This document shows positions 1-8,454 of a stretch of DNA of 64,000 bases, piece after piece. Made by a program: the position numbers and the translations under genes. The notes under the pieces were generated by a model. That model was not told where the DNA came from, made no database searches, and worked only from the letters and a program-made list of their open reading frames with translations. The stretch spans positions 23,774 through 87,773 of the forward strand of contig JBAZEO010000005.1 in NCBI GenBank assembly GCA_041653935.1. The letters run 5' to 3'. This DNA is from JAYEHL01 sp041653935. Its GTDB lineage: Bacteria; Chloroflexota; Dehalococcoidia; E44-bin15. How positions within the stretch are numbered: position 1 is the stretch's first letter; each line of letters opens with the position of its first letter.

Positions 1-728
1 TGATCTACCAGAAGTACCTGAAACAGTCCGGGTTCCAGGCGGTACCGGCACTCACGATAAAGGAGGCACAGCATATCCTCACCACAGTAAAACCGCTGGC
101 GGTGGTGCTCGATATCATGATCCCGGGCGAAGATTCATGGAAATTTCTCGCCGGGTTCAAATCCGCGGAAGCGACACGGCAGATCCCGGTGGTCATCATA
201 TCGGTTGTGGATGACCCGGAGAGAGGGTTCACGCTCGGTGCCGAAGATTATGTCATAAAACCTGTGGAACGGACATGGCTTCTCGACAAACTCCAGGCGC
301 TCTCCCGCACACGACCGGTCGAGAAAGTCCTCATCATCGATGATGATGAAGTGGCGCGGTACATCATGAAGGGACTCCTTGCGGGAACAAAGTTTACACT
401 CCTTGATGCCCCGGATGGGCAGACGGGGCTCTCCATCGCAAAGACCGAACACCCCGACGTGATCTTCCTTGACCTCATGATGCCCGGCATGAGCGGTTTT
501 GAGGTACTCTCCGAGATGAAAAAGAACCCCGACCTTGCAACGATTCCGGTGATTGTTGTGAGTGCAAAGAGCCTTGACGAGACGGAGAGAAAGACGCTCA
601 ATGCACAGGCGCTCTCGGTCATATCAAAGGAGAGCCTGTCAGGAGAATCGGTGATCAACACCCTGACCCTAGCCCTCAATAGGGCGATGGCAGACAAGAA
701 TACTGGTGGTGTGAACCGGAATGCCTGA
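1..728 (+). CDS. Hybrid signalling protein, C-terminal two receiver domains (5' partial)
   Basis: The reading frame is open from base 3 with no start, so the gene begins upstream of the window. Two response-regulator receiver (REC) domains are visible. The first is entered after its N-terminal acidic pair and has the phospho-acceptor Asp in LDIMIPGED, a Ser switch residue and Lys in VIKPV. The second begins near base 325 with LIIDDDE, has Asp in FLDLMMPG, and keeps Ser and Lys (ISKES) positions. No output domain follows, so this is probably the tail of a hybrid histidine kinase or a stand-alone phosphorelay protein. Its stop overlaps the next gene by 8 bases (ATGCCTGA), implying translational coupling and a common pathway. 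The kinase part, if any, lies outside the window. Confidence 0.85.
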   Translation, partial: IYQKYLKQSGFQAVPALTIKEAQHILTTVKPLAVVLDIMIPGEDSWKFLAGFKSAEATRQIPVVIISVVDDPERGFTLGAEDYVIKPVERTWLLDKLQALSRTRPVEKVLIIDDDEVARYIMKGLLAGTKFTLLDAPDGQTGLSIAKTEHPDVIFLDLMMPGMSGFEVLSEMKKNPDLATIPVIVVSAKSLDETERKTLNAQALSVISKESLSGESVINTLTLALNRAMADKNTGGVNRNA

Positions 729-2913
729 GACCCGAACCTGGCGCATCCTGAACGTGGACGACAACGAAGGGGGACGATATGCGTCCACGAGGGTTCTGAA
801 AAAGGCGGGCTTTGATGTCATTGAAGCAGCGAATGGCACCGATGCCCTCACGATGGCAGCAACCCAGCACCCCGATCTCGTCCTCCTTGACGTGAACCTT
901 CCCGACATCGGCGGCTTTGAGGTCTGTAAAAGGCTCAAGCAGGACAAAAAGACCGCATCCATCCCTGTAGTCCACTTGTCAGCGACCTATGTCCATACCC
1001 GCGAGCGGGTGCAGGGATTAGAAGGGGGAGCAGACGGGTATCTCGTGAATCCTATCGAGCCGGAAGAACTGGTGGCTACGATCCGGTCATTCCTTAGGAT
1101 CAAGAACGCAGAGATGACTCTGCGGGAGAGCGAGGAGAAGTTCAGGACACTTGCTGAATCCACGCCCGTTGCGATTATGATTTACCAGGGGGATCGCTGG
1201 GTATACTCAAATCCGGCAGGCGAAATGATGTCCGGGTATTCCTGCAAAGAACTGTATACAATGCACTACTGGGATTTCGTTGCCCCGGAATTCCAGCAGC
1301 TTGTCAGGGACAATGGCAAAGAGCGACAAGCCGGTAAACAACTCCCCAGAACCTATGATTTCAGGATAATCGCAAAAGACAGCACAGAGAAATGGGTTAC
1401 CCTGACCGGGAGCCAGTTCCAGTTCAACGGTGAACCGGCGGGATTAATCTCGGTGATTGATATCACCGACCGTAAGCGGGCAGAGGAAGCCGTGAAAAAA
1501 AGAGAGGCACTGCTTAATGTCGCCCAACGCGTGGCTCATCTGGGAAGCTGGGATATGAATGTTCAGAGCGGTCAGATCATCTGGTCTGACGAATTGTACC
1601 GTATCTTTGGCTATGAGCCCCAATCCTTCATTCCTCAACGGGATTCTATTGCAAGGATCGTCCATCCAGATGATCTGGAGCCTTTGTGGGCGGCATCGGA
1701 AAAAGCCATCGCTGAAAAGACACCCTTCGAATTTGTGCTTCGTATTATCCGACCGGATGGAGAAATGCGAATTCTTCTGGATCAAGCCGAAACTCAATAT
1801 GACAAAGAGGGTAATGCGGTACGTATGGTCGGAACTGCGCTTGATATCACCGACCGTAAGCGGGCAGAAAAGGCACAGCGGGAGAGCGAAGCGCGACTGC
1901 GGACGTTAATTGACACCCTTCCCGATCTTGTATGGTTAAAGGATCCCGAGGGGGTGTACCTGTCATGCAACCGGCGCTTCGAGAGTTTCTTTGGCGCGAT
2001 GGAGAAGGACATCATTGGGAAGACGGACTACGACTTCATGGACAGAGACCAGGGAGACTTTTTCCGACACCATGACAAAGCAGCCATAGTTGCCGGGGGC
2101 TTCACGACAAACGAAGAGGAAATTACTTTCGCAATAGACGGACACAGAGAGGTTCTGGAGACCATCAAGACACCCGTTCACGCAAGTGACGGACAGCTCA
2201 TTGGGGTCCTGGGCATCGGTCGGAACATTACCGAACACAAGCGGGCATCGGACATTCTCGCGCTTGCCAACCGCAAGCTGACGTTGATGAATGATGTGAC
2301 ATACCAGGACATCCAGAACAAGGTAACCGCACTCCGGGGGTATGCCGAGCTCATGAAGGATGTCCGGACCGAGGCTGAACGGGCATCCTTCCTCGGGAAG
2401 GCGGAGAAGATCCTTGCAGATATCCACCAGGTCATCAGGAACACAAAGGAGTACCAGGAGATGGGTATCGACCAGCCCCGGTGGATTCCCCTCGAGCCGT
2501 CCATCCGTATGGCTGCTGCGCTGACAAGCCATGATACTGCTGTATCGATCGTCACAGACGTGCACGGGCTCGAACTGTACACCGATCCGCTCATCGGGAA
2601 GGTTTTTTTCAATCTCATTGACAATGCGATAAAGCATGGCACGGGTCTTTCACGGATCAGCTTCTCCTGCCATGAAATACCGGATAGACTCGTCCTTGTC
2701 TGTGAGGATGACGGTGCGGGTATCGATCCCCAGAAACGGGCGACCCTCTTTTTACGGATTGTTGCTGACCAGCCCCGGTTCGGACTCTTCTTTGTGAGCG
2801 AGTACCTGACACTCGCGGGTATGAGCATCGCGGAGACCGGAGAGCCGGGCAAAGGCGCCCGGTTTGAGATCACAGTGCCGAAAGGAATGTACCGGTTTGC
2901 GGGTAGCGTGTAA
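721..2913 (+). CDS. REC-PAS-PAS-PAS histidine kinase-like protein lacking the phospho-acceptor His
   Basis: 730 aa soluble sensor. Order: REC (about 1-125), three PAS/PAC modules (about 133-255, 258-383, 385-510, each ending in DIT.RKRAE or NITEHKRA), a DHp-like segment (about 515-600) and a HATPase_c domain (about 620-725) with N box NLIDNAIKH and G1 box EDDGAGID. Paralogues in this window have TRHDI..Q at the H-box; here it reads TYQDIQNK, so the acceptor His is Gln529. The REC domain keeps its Asp in LLDVNLPD, but the conserved Lys is Asn110 (LVNP). It may therefore bind ATP and sense signals without autophosphorylating, perhaps acting as a regulator of a partner kinase; this is inference. 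The start overlaps the preceding gene by 8 bases. The protein ends with the tail PGKGARFEITVPKGMYRF that recurs as relics downstream. Confidence 0.9.
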   Translation: MPETRTWRILNVDDNEGGRYASTRVLKKAGFDVIEAANGTDALTMAATQHPDLVLLDVNLPDIGGFEVCKRLKQDKKTASIPVVHLSATYVHTRERVQGLEGGADGYLVNPIEPEELVATIRSFLRIKNAEMTLRESEEKFRTLAESTPVAIMIYQGDRWVYSNPAGEMMSGYSCKELYTMHYWDFVAPEFQQLVRDNGKERQAGKQLPRTYDFRIIAKDSTEKWVTLTGSQFQFNGEPAGLISVIDITDRKRAEEAVKKREALLNVAQRVAHLGSWDMNVQSGQIIWSDELYRIFGYEPQSFIPQRDSIARIVHPDDLEPLWAASEKAIAEKTPFEFVLRIIRPDGEMRILLDQAETQYDKEGNAVRMVGTALDITDRKRAEKAQRESEARLRTLIDTLPDLVWLKDPEGVYLSCNRRFESFFGAMEKDIIGKTDYDFMDRDQGDFFRHHDKAAIVAGGFTTNEEEITFAIDGHREVLETIKTPVHASDGQLIGVLGIGRNITEHKRASDILALANRKLTLMNDVTYQDIQNKVTALRGYAELMKDVRTEAERASFLGKAEKILADIHQVIRNTKEYQEMGIDQPRWIPLEPSIRMAAALTSHDTAVSIVTDVHGLELYTDPLIGKVFFNLIDNAIKHGTGLSRISFSCHEIPDRLVLVCEDDGAGIDPQKRATLFLRIVADQPRFGLFFVSEYLTLAGMSIAETGEPGKGARFEITVPKGMYRFAGSV

Positions 2914-2944
2914 AAAAGATCAGTGCATTTTAAGGTCAATGAAT

Positions 2945-3171
2945 TTACAATTTTTGAAATTCTTTAAACGAGAGCCCGGATTCTTTAACAATAGCAAGCA
3001 GGGTACCTTTTGGGATATCGACACCCGGGTGATTGGGAATTACCGTTCTTCGTTTCGTAACAGGATTGTACCAGATCTCGTGACTTCCCTTTGCCTGCCG
3101 ATCAAACACGAAACCTGCGATCTTTATTTTCGTATCACCTCACGGGCTGACAATGGCGAGATTTTTGTCAT
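2945..3171 (-). pseudogene. hicA: HicA-family mRNA interferase toxin, frameshifted
   Basis: Starting from ATG at 3171 the frame reads MTKISPLSAREVIRK and then meets TAA at 3124-3126. In the frame one base away the protein continues KIAGFVFDRQAKGSHEIW... to LSFKEFQKL and a stop at 2945. Joined, these give a normal-length HicA (about 75 aa) with the double-stranded-RNA-binding-like fold, the catalytic-His context GSHEIW and the usual NHPG.DIPKGTL segment. Restoring one base in the A-rich stretch before TAAAG (expected K-L-K-I) repairs it. HicA toxins cleave mRNA. The gene lies 4 bases after the stop of hicB in an antitoxin-first order. Either a real inactivation or a sequencing error at an A-rich run; the flanking coding sequence is otherwise undamaged, so the lesion is recent. 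Confidence 0.8.
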
Positions 3172-3175
3172 CGCA

Positions 3176-3424
3176 TTATACCGTCACGCTGATCGGTATC
3201 TTGACATTTTTAATCATTTTAGTTGAGGGCAACAGGTTCACGGGCAGGGGATCGCCATGCTCAATAGAGGATTCGATCAGTTTCCGGGCAACGTCCTGAG
3301 CGATCTCCATCGTTTCGGCAATGGTCCGCCCCTGAGCGATAAGACCCTGAATGCTTTCGCTTGTTGCAAGATAGCCACCTCCTTCGAGTTTTTGGATATT
3401 GATTGAAATAAGATATTCGGACAT
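3176..3424 (-). CDS. hicB: HicB-family antitoxin
   Basis: 82 aa. The start is MSEYLISINIQKLEGG at 3424; a longer open frame upstream has no family similarity. The N-terminal half is the partial RNase H-like fold of HicB (YLIS.. GGYLATSESIQGLIAQGRTIAETMEIAQD). No helix-turn-helix or ribbon-helix-helix follows, so this belongs to the short HicB class. HicB binds and neutralises HicA and often represses its own operon. It is intact, while its partner hicA directly downstream is frameshifted. Family assignment is firm; in vivo activity without a toxin is unknown. Confidence 0.85.
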   Translation of the reverse strand: MSEYLISINIQKLEGGGYLATSESIQGLIAQGRTIAETMEIAQDVARKLIESSIEHGDPLPVNLLPSTKMIKNVKIPISVTV

Positions 3425-4091
3425 GGGATTTTCATCAGCTCTTGTGTTTGTAGTTTTCCCGGGTGATAATAATAAGTTTTTGAGCAGCACATCAACGGGC
3501 ATTAGAGTAAGCATCCCCTGTGCTGATATGTATTGTGATTCGGGCGATTATGTGGAAAGAACGACGGTGTGGGAATTTCAGCGGATAACAAAACGGTGAT
3601 GGTTCAGGTTGCACTGGAAGGAAAATTCCGGACCGCCACGGACAATTAAACGCCAAGCAGGAATTTCCAGATGGGGTTGAACCGTTCCAGTTCCTCAATT
3701 GGCACCATAATTACTTTTCGATGTCATAATTATTTGAAAGTTATAACATCCCGATGTCATAACTTTTAAAAAAATCTACAACCGGGATTGCAATAAAGAC
3801 CGGGCTCCATTTCCGGGACTTCTGTGTGGGCACCAGGTCCGGGTTGTTCCTCTCGCGGGAGATTCTGGCTATCACCGGCATCACCATCACCGGGAACGGT
3901 GTACCGGGCAAAGGCGCCCGGTTTGAGATCACGGTGCCGAAAGGAATGTACCGGTTCGGTAAGGGACCGGAATGAGCAGCACGTTACGACCTGCCGTGCA
4001 TTTTCCTGCGAAAACACAAAAGGTGTGGTCAGATGGGATCTGGTCTGTTATATGTTCATGAGAGGTTTAATACTACAAACAGAACAATATC
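3425..4091. other. Gene-poor stretch between hicB and UPF0175 gene
   Basis: Apart from relic a (3832-3975), no gene is seen here. The part from 3425 to 3780 is relatively AT-rich and contains the likely promoter of hicBA, near an AATAATAAG stretch at 3466-3477 upstream of the hicB start. The stretch 4060-4091 just before the UPF0175 gene contains GGTTTAATACTACAAAC, a possible TATA region with little or no leader. Confidence 0.5.
3832..3975 (+). pseudogene. Relic a: histidine kinase 3' end
   Basis: A 48-codon open stretch encodes the last part of a HATPase_c domain: GLFLSREILAITG, then PGKGARFEITVPKGMYRF, a short GKGPE tail and TGA. It is nearly identical to the ends of the complete kinases in this window. 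There is no upstream kinase sequence and no start. The kinase homology begins abruptly near 3832 and is preceded by unrelated sequence. About 55 bases after the stop (GCAGCACGTTACGACCTGCC...) are shared with relic c at 6668 onward, so those two tails come from one recent duplication. Confidence 0.8.
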
Positions 4092-4388
4092 ATGTCATCA
4101 AAGGAGAAAACTGGAGTAAGTCGAGCAATGGGAGATATCTGTCTGAAGATTCCGGAGCAGATCGTAAATGTGATCCGCTTTCCTCCCGGAGATATGGAGA
4201 GCGAACTAAAAAAGGAACTGGCGCTTGCATTGTACCAGCGAGGCGTGTTAACCTCAAGGAATGCAAGCATACTTGCTGGATTGGGTCGCTGGCAATTCAA
4301 TGATCTGCTTAAGACGCGAAAGATACCCCGGCATTACACGGAGCGGGATCTCACTGAAGATATCGAATATGCCCATAGTCATCAGTGA
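4092..4388 (+). CDS. UPF0175-family antitoxin
   Basis: 98 aa. The sequence carries the UPF0175 signature: an N-terminal strand (DICLKIPEQIVNVIRFP), a segment ELKKELALALYQRGVLTSRNASILAGLGRWQFNDLL resembling a helix-turn-helix, and a C-terminal RHYTERDLTEDIEYA. UPF0175 proteins are paired in archaea and cyanobacteria with DUF3368 PIN-like toxins and are regarded as their antitoxins. The 3' end overlaps the DUF3368 start at 4369 by 20 bases in another frame, the standard arrangement. An internal Met at 4128 (MGDICLK) is an alternative start. The gene appears intact although its partner carries a nonsense codon. Confidence 0.8.
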   Translation: MSSKEKTGVSRAMGDICLKIPEQIVNVIRFPPGDMESELKKELALALYQRGVLTSRNASILAGLGRWQFNDLLKTRKIPRHYTERDLTEDIEYAHSHQ

Positions 4389-4881
4389 CTCATCCACATT
4401 GATCAACCTGGCAGGTATTGGCAGGTTGTATCTGCTGCATGAGATGTTTGGGCAGGTAATAATTCCTCATTCGGTATGGGATGAGGTTGTCCTCAGTGGT
4501 GACACACTGCCCGGTGCTTCGGAAGTCCGAAAAGCACGCGATAGTGGATAGATTTCCATACAAAAACCCGTTAACACAGCCGTAATTAATCTGTTGGATT
4601 TGGATTTACACCGTGGCGAATCCGAAGTTATTGCTCTTGCTATTGAACAGAATGCAGATCTGATCCTTCTGGATGAAACAGATGCACGGCAGGTTGCAGC
4701 AACATTTGGTCTGAAAAAGACGGGTGTAATCGGTATCCTGATCAAGGCGAGAGTAGAGGGAAAGATCGGCTCACTTCGTCTTGAACTAAACAACCTTATA
4801 GATACTATGGGTTTTTTCATCGATGACGGGCTGTACCGCCAGGCACTTTTGTCAGTAAATGAAATTGACGATACTGGATGA
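4369..4881 (+). pseudogene. DUF3368 PIN-like toxin interrupted by an in-frame TAG
   Basis: Frame from ATG 4369 gives MPIVISDSSTLINLAGIGR, the N-terminal PIN-like motif with the first acidic residue (SDSS). It stops at TAG 4549-4551 (codon 61). The same frame continues ISIQKPVNTAVINLLDLDL, then LHRGESEVIALAIEQNADLILLDE and the family's C-terminal half ending at 4881. Total 170 codons, normal for DUF3368. At the stop the family normally has Trp (GWI), so a single TGG to TAG change explains it. DUF3368 proteins are predicted RNases. The organism group is not known to use pyrrolysine, and the position expects Trp, so readthrough as Pyl is unlikely. No further damage is seen, so inactivation is recent. 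Confidence 0.8.
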
Positions 4882-5054
4882 ATATTCTTATCGATAATCC
4901 CGCAGCCAACGGGATGCCGTGGCAGTGTCATGGGAAAATGGTGTATTGCCGAACCTCTCATAACCCGAATTAATCGCATCAATCTTTGAGCGCCGGGTAC
5001 CTGTCAGCATATCATCCTTGATCAAGATATATTCGCCCGGGCTCTCCCGTACCA

Positions 5055-5162
5055 CGGGAGATCCTCGCAATCACCGGCATCACGATCACTGAGAACGACA
5101 CGCCGGGTAAAGGCGCCCGGTTTGAGATTACGGTGCCAAAGGGTGGGTACCGGGTAATATAA
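5055..5162 (+). pseudogene. Relic b: histidine kinase 3' end
   Basis: Thirty-five codons plus stop read REILAITGITITEN, then TPGKGARFEITVPKGGYRVI and TAA. This matches the last part of the HATPase_c domain of neighbouring kinases. The homology begins abruptly at CGGGAG. The 170 bases between the DUF3368 pseudogene and this relic show no recognised gene; a 60-codon minus-strand frame ending at 4888 (GEYILIKDDMLTGTRRSK...) may be the remnant of another protein but I do not recognise it. Confidence 0.75.
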
Positions 5163-5252
5163 CCCACAGAATAGTTTCACAAAAACAAAAAAAAGGAAAA
5201 CTACTAACTGCTAATGAGTAACTTTTATCAATTCTGCTAATTAGTAATTAGT

Positions 5253-6527
5253 ATGGTATCTACAGAGCTCCTGCGGCATCTCGTTGTCCAGCAGAAGAGC
5301 CAGATCGAAAAGGGTGGCTCATTTGTCGAACGGTCGATCTTAAAGCAGGTCCTCGATGCATTTTCCGACAACAGGGTGCTGATCCTTACCGGGATACGGA
5401 GATGCGGCAAATCCACGCTCTTAAAACAGATCATGCGGACCAAAACCCGGTACTGTTATGTCAATTTCGAAGACGAACGGCTGCTTGGTTTCCGTGCAGA
5501 AGAGTTCGAGAGCCTCAATGAAGTCTTAATGGAAGTGTATGGGACTCCGGTAACCTACTTCTTCGATGAAATCCAGAACATCGACAAGTTCGAAACATTT
5601 GTCCGTCGGCTCCAGGACGAAGGAAAAAAAGTCGTCATCACCGGTTCGAATGCGTCCCTCTTAAGTAAGGAGTTCGGCACGCGGCTCACGGGAAGATACA
5701 AGCTCTTCGAAGTATATCCGTTCTCCTTTGTCGAATTCCTCCGCACAAAAAAGATCAGTGTGAAAAAACGTGCGAAAGATTCCCTGTATAGTGCGGAAGA
5801 GCGGGTAAAACTGAAAACGGCATTTGCCACGTATGTTGAAAGTGGCGGAATGCCGGAGTACCTCAAAAACCAGGACAATGAATACATAAAAACGCTCTAT
5901 GACAACATCATTTACCGGGATATCATCGCACGGTACTCCATCCGGAGACAGCGGCTCGTTCGGGAACTTGTAGGAATCCTTGCATCTGCCATCTCGCTTC
6001 CTTTTACCTACAACTCCTTAAAAACAAGTCTCGGGCTTAAAAATGCCATCACGGTCAAGGAATACATCACCTACTTAAGCGGAGCATATCTCTTCTTTGA
6101 ACTGCTGCGGTTTGATTACTCGGTAAAAAAACAACTGAATTCCCCGAGGAAGTGCTATATTATTGATACAGCGTTTTCCCTCATTGGAGGGTTTTCCCTC
6201 TCCCCCAATAAAGGACGACTCCTGGAAAATATCGTATTTATTGAACTCAGGCGCAGGGGCAATGAAGTATATTATTATTCCAAAAACCGGGAATGTGATT
6301 TTATAACAAAAGACGGGAGGAGAATATCCGGGGCAATCCAGGTGTGCCATGAATTGAATGATGAGAACATGGACCGGGAAACTGAAGGTCTCATTGAAGC
6401 GATGTCTGCCCTGAACGTAAACGAGGGGTTGATCCTGACAAGTGACCAGGAGGAACGCCGGACTTACGGGGAGACCACTATCATCATAAAACCCGTCTGG
6501 AAATGGCTTCTGGAAGGAAGTACATGA
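5253..6527 (+). CDS. AAA+ ATPase with DUF4143 C-terminal domain
   Basis: 424 aa. Walker A is GIRRCGKST (about 47-55), Walker B YFFDEIQ (about 102-108), and sensor-like TGSNASLL follows. The C-terminal half carries the DUF4143 domain with the signature GGMPEYL and a nuclease-like segment (ECDFI... GAIQVCHEL) in which the usual catalytic E.K is degraded. The family is widespread in archaea and bacteria on mobile or accessory loci; its cellular role is unsettled. The gene sits alone between histidine kinase relics b and c; relic c begins five bases after its stop codon. The upstream region 5190-5250 is AT-rich with repeated CTAATTAGTAATTAGTA, plausibly promoter or operator. Family call is firm, function unknown. 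Confidence 0.85.
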   Translation: MVSTELLRHLVVQQKSQIEKGGSFVERSILKQVLDAFSDNRVLILTGIRRCGKSTLLKQIMRTKTRYCYVNFEDERLLGFRAEEFESLNEVLMEVYGTPVTYFFDEIQNIDKFETFVRRLQDEGKKVVITGSNASLLSKEFGTRLTGRYKLFEVYPFSFVEFLRTKKISVKKRAKDSLYSAEERVKLKTAFATYVESGGMPEYLKNQDNEYIKTLYDNIIYRDIIARYSIRRQRLVRELVGILASAISLPFTYNSLKTSLGLKNAITVKEYITYLSGAYLFFELLRFDYSVKKQLNSPRKCYIIDTAFSLIGGFSLSPNKGRLLENIVFIELRRRGNEVYYYSKNRECDFITKDGRRISGAIQVCHELNDENMDRETEGLIEAMSALNVNEGLILTSDQEERRTYGETTIIIKPVWKWLLEGST

Positions 6528-6532
6528 GTTTT

Positions 6533-6667
6533 GGGTTATACCTGATGCGGGAGATCCTTGCTATCCCGGTCATTACAATCACCGAAAACAGTGTACCGGG
6601 CACAGGCGCCCGGTTTGAGATCACCGTGCCGAAAGGAATGTACCGGTTCGGTAAGGGACCGGAATGA
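6533..6667 (+). pseudogene. Relic c: histidine kinase 3' end abutting ATPase stop
   Basis: The kinase-like frame begins at GGG TTA TAC CTG ATG CGG GAG (compare GLFLSREIL in intact paralogues), five bases after the ATPase stop. It continues to VPGTGARFEITVPKGMYRF and a GKGPE tail with TGA. One substitution destroys the ITGIT strand (IPVIT). The following 60 bases match those after relic a. This is the clearest case of an accessory gene lying flush against a kinase tail. Confidence 0.75.
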
Positions 6668-6776
6668 GCAGCACGTTACGACCTGCCTTGCATTTTACCG
6701 CGAACACACAAACGGCGTGGGCAGAGGGGATATCAGGTACCTGGCAGCATTTTTGTGTGACCGCCATTCATGACAC

Positions 6777-8159
6777 TCACCCGCCAATCCCAAGATCAGA
6801 CAGATCCCGGACAAAATATCCCTCGCGAGACAGCACTTCCTTCCCTTCAATCGTCCGTGCAGCAACACCAAGCGTCATCTGCCCGGAAAGTCCTTTCACA
6901 AGCGGGCATTTCTTTTTTAGTACAGACAGGATCTTACGGGCTTCAGACAGGGTGAGATCCCGGTTTTTGATCTCTACCGCAAGGTTCCCGGCATGTCCCA
7001 GTGCAAGAAGATCGATCTCAATTCCCCTCCGGTTCCACCATCCACCGATACGCTCGTAACTGGGTGCAAGTTCCCGTGCGAGAAGTTTTTTTACCATCTC
7101 TTCAAACGCCCAACCGGAGAATGCCCCCCATTCTGATAATATCCGTTCTTTTATGCGATCATACTGACCACTCTGGTACATACTCATGTTCCGGTAGATA
7201 TACCGGGCATAGAACCGGAAGAAATTATCCGCGAAAAGATACCGCCCCATCTTCGAGCGCGTCTCCTGTTCGGTGACGGGAACCCGGTACTCAATGATCC
7301 CGAGTTGATCTACAAGATCCTTGAGATACGGGGGAAGTGAGGTCGGACCAAGATGGGTAAAATCGGCAATCTCCTTCTGGGCGCACTTCCCTTCTGCGAT
7401 TGCCGCGAGGATCTCGTAGTAGGTTGCATGCTCCTTCCCGAACTCCTCGATAAGCACATCGCTCATGTCGTGGCGGAGTGGGGCAAGTTCATCGAGAACC
7501 AGTCGTTCAAGTGCACTTTTCAGATCGGTGCACCCGTATTTCGCAAGAACCGTGTAATAGTAGATAGTCCCGCCGAACAAAAGATACAAATCAACCTGTT
7601 CAGACAGGCTGTTCACACCAATGTCGGTAAGGATGGGAAGGCATTCTTTTGGTCCGAACGGTTGCAGAATGAGGATGTTATCTGCCCGCTTGAACAGTGG
7701 ATCATCACCCGATAAAATGATCTTTTTTATCATCCCAACCGAAGAACCGGAGATAACGAGAAACAAGCGGGAGTCCCCTCCCTTCAGATCCCAGTATCGC
7801 TGCATCTGGGAGAAAAACGACGGGTGAATCTTCTGGAATCGCTGGAACTCATCGAATACAACGATGAGGTGCCGGTCATAGGTGAAGAGAAATTCGAGCA
7901 GGGATTCCGGTGTGTCAATCCGTATGTGTTCGGGCAGATCCAGAACTGCCGAGGTATAATTCCCAAATTCCTCCATCAAAATGTCGATAGACTTGTTCGG
8001 GTCAACATAAAAGTACAGGGCTTTTTTATCCCGGGAGAATTCCCGGATCAGTTCTGTCTTTCCAACACGCCGCCTACCCGTAATGACAAGAAACGAGGGT
8101 GCAGCGCCACACAGGTGCTCCATGAGCTGCAATTCCTTCTCCCGGTCATAGAACTTCAT
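6777..8159 (-). CDS. Archaeal ATPase (PF01637-like) with DUF234 nuclease-like C-terminus
   Basis: 460 aa from ATG 8159 (MKFYDREKELQLME). The open frame extends further upstream, but the family starts with the FYDRE.EL motif, and the upstream DNA is a kinase relic. Walker A is GRRRVGKTE (about 28-36) and Walker B VVFDEFQ (about 100-106). SGSS near 150 fits a sensor. The C-terminal DUF234 region includes a PD-(D/E)XK-like pair, IEIDLLAL and AVEIKNR. These STAND-related ATPases are common in Euryarchaeota in many copies; their function is not known. It is convergent with the 5253 ATPase. An AT-rich inverted repeat (GATTATAGATATAATC) lies at about 8176-8195, a likely promoter or operator. Confidence 0.85.
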   Translation of the reverse strand: MKFYDREKELQLMEHLCGAAPSFLVITGRRRVGKTELIREFSRDKKALYFYVDPNKSIDILMEEFGNYTSAVLDLPEHIRIDTPESLLEFLFTYDRHLIVVFDEFQRFQKIHPSFFSQMQRYWDLKGGDSRLFLVISGSSVGMIKKIILSGDDPLFKRADNILILQPFGPKECLPILTDIGVNSLSEQVDLYLLFGGTIYYYTVLAKYGCTDLKSALERLVLDELAPLRHDMSDVLIEEFGKEHATYYEILAAIAEGKCAQKEIADFTHLGPTSLPPYLKDLVDQLGIIEYRVPVTEQETRSKMGRYLFADNFFRFYARYIYRNMSMYQSGQYDRIKERILSEWGAFSGWAFEEMVKKLLARELAPSYERIGGWWNRRGIEIDLLALGHAGNLAVEIKNRDLTLSEARKILSVLKKKCPLVKGLSGQMTLGVAARTIEGKEVLSREGYFVRDLSDLGIGG

Positions 8160-8216
8160 AGTAATTATAGATGTAATGATTATAGATATAATCATTCTTG
8201 TTGCCGTTTCACCAAA

Positions 8217-8430
8217 AATGAAGATTAGCCCGTGATTGACCCTCTCATGAATCCTGTCCCGTGCCGCCACCAGCGGCAAAATTCTCCCGTAGCCACAAGT
8301 TAAAATTGGTAGAGGACGGAAAAGGAGCAAAGAGCGCGGAGCGAGATCATTAAAGCCTGATATACGAAAACGGCATGCCCGGCACAGGCGACCGGTTCGA
8401 GATTGGTGTGCCGGTAATGGATACGGGAGG
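8217..8430 (+). pseudogene. Relic d: kinase upstream region fused to kinase tail
   Basis: From 8217 the sequence (TTAGCCCGTGATTGACCC...) matches relic e at 9348 and, more loosely, the 135 bases before the intact kinase at 11953, including CGGCAAAATTC and CCACAAGTTAAAAT. At the place where the start codon would be (ATTAAAGCCTGATATACGAA) it passes directly into CGGCATGCCCGGCACAGGCG, i.e. PGTGDRFEI from the kinase tail. About 2.5 kb of kinase gene is missing. The tail itself is degraded after EIGVPV. Confidence 0.7.
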
Positions 8431-8454
8431 TGCAAGACCGGCGGGATACTTCAT

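Noticed and set aside
4888..5070. Minus-strand 60-codon frame (GEYILIKDDMLTGTRRSK)
   Set aside because: It looks coding-like but is cut on the upstream side by kinase relic b; no family could be named, so it is mentioned only in passing.
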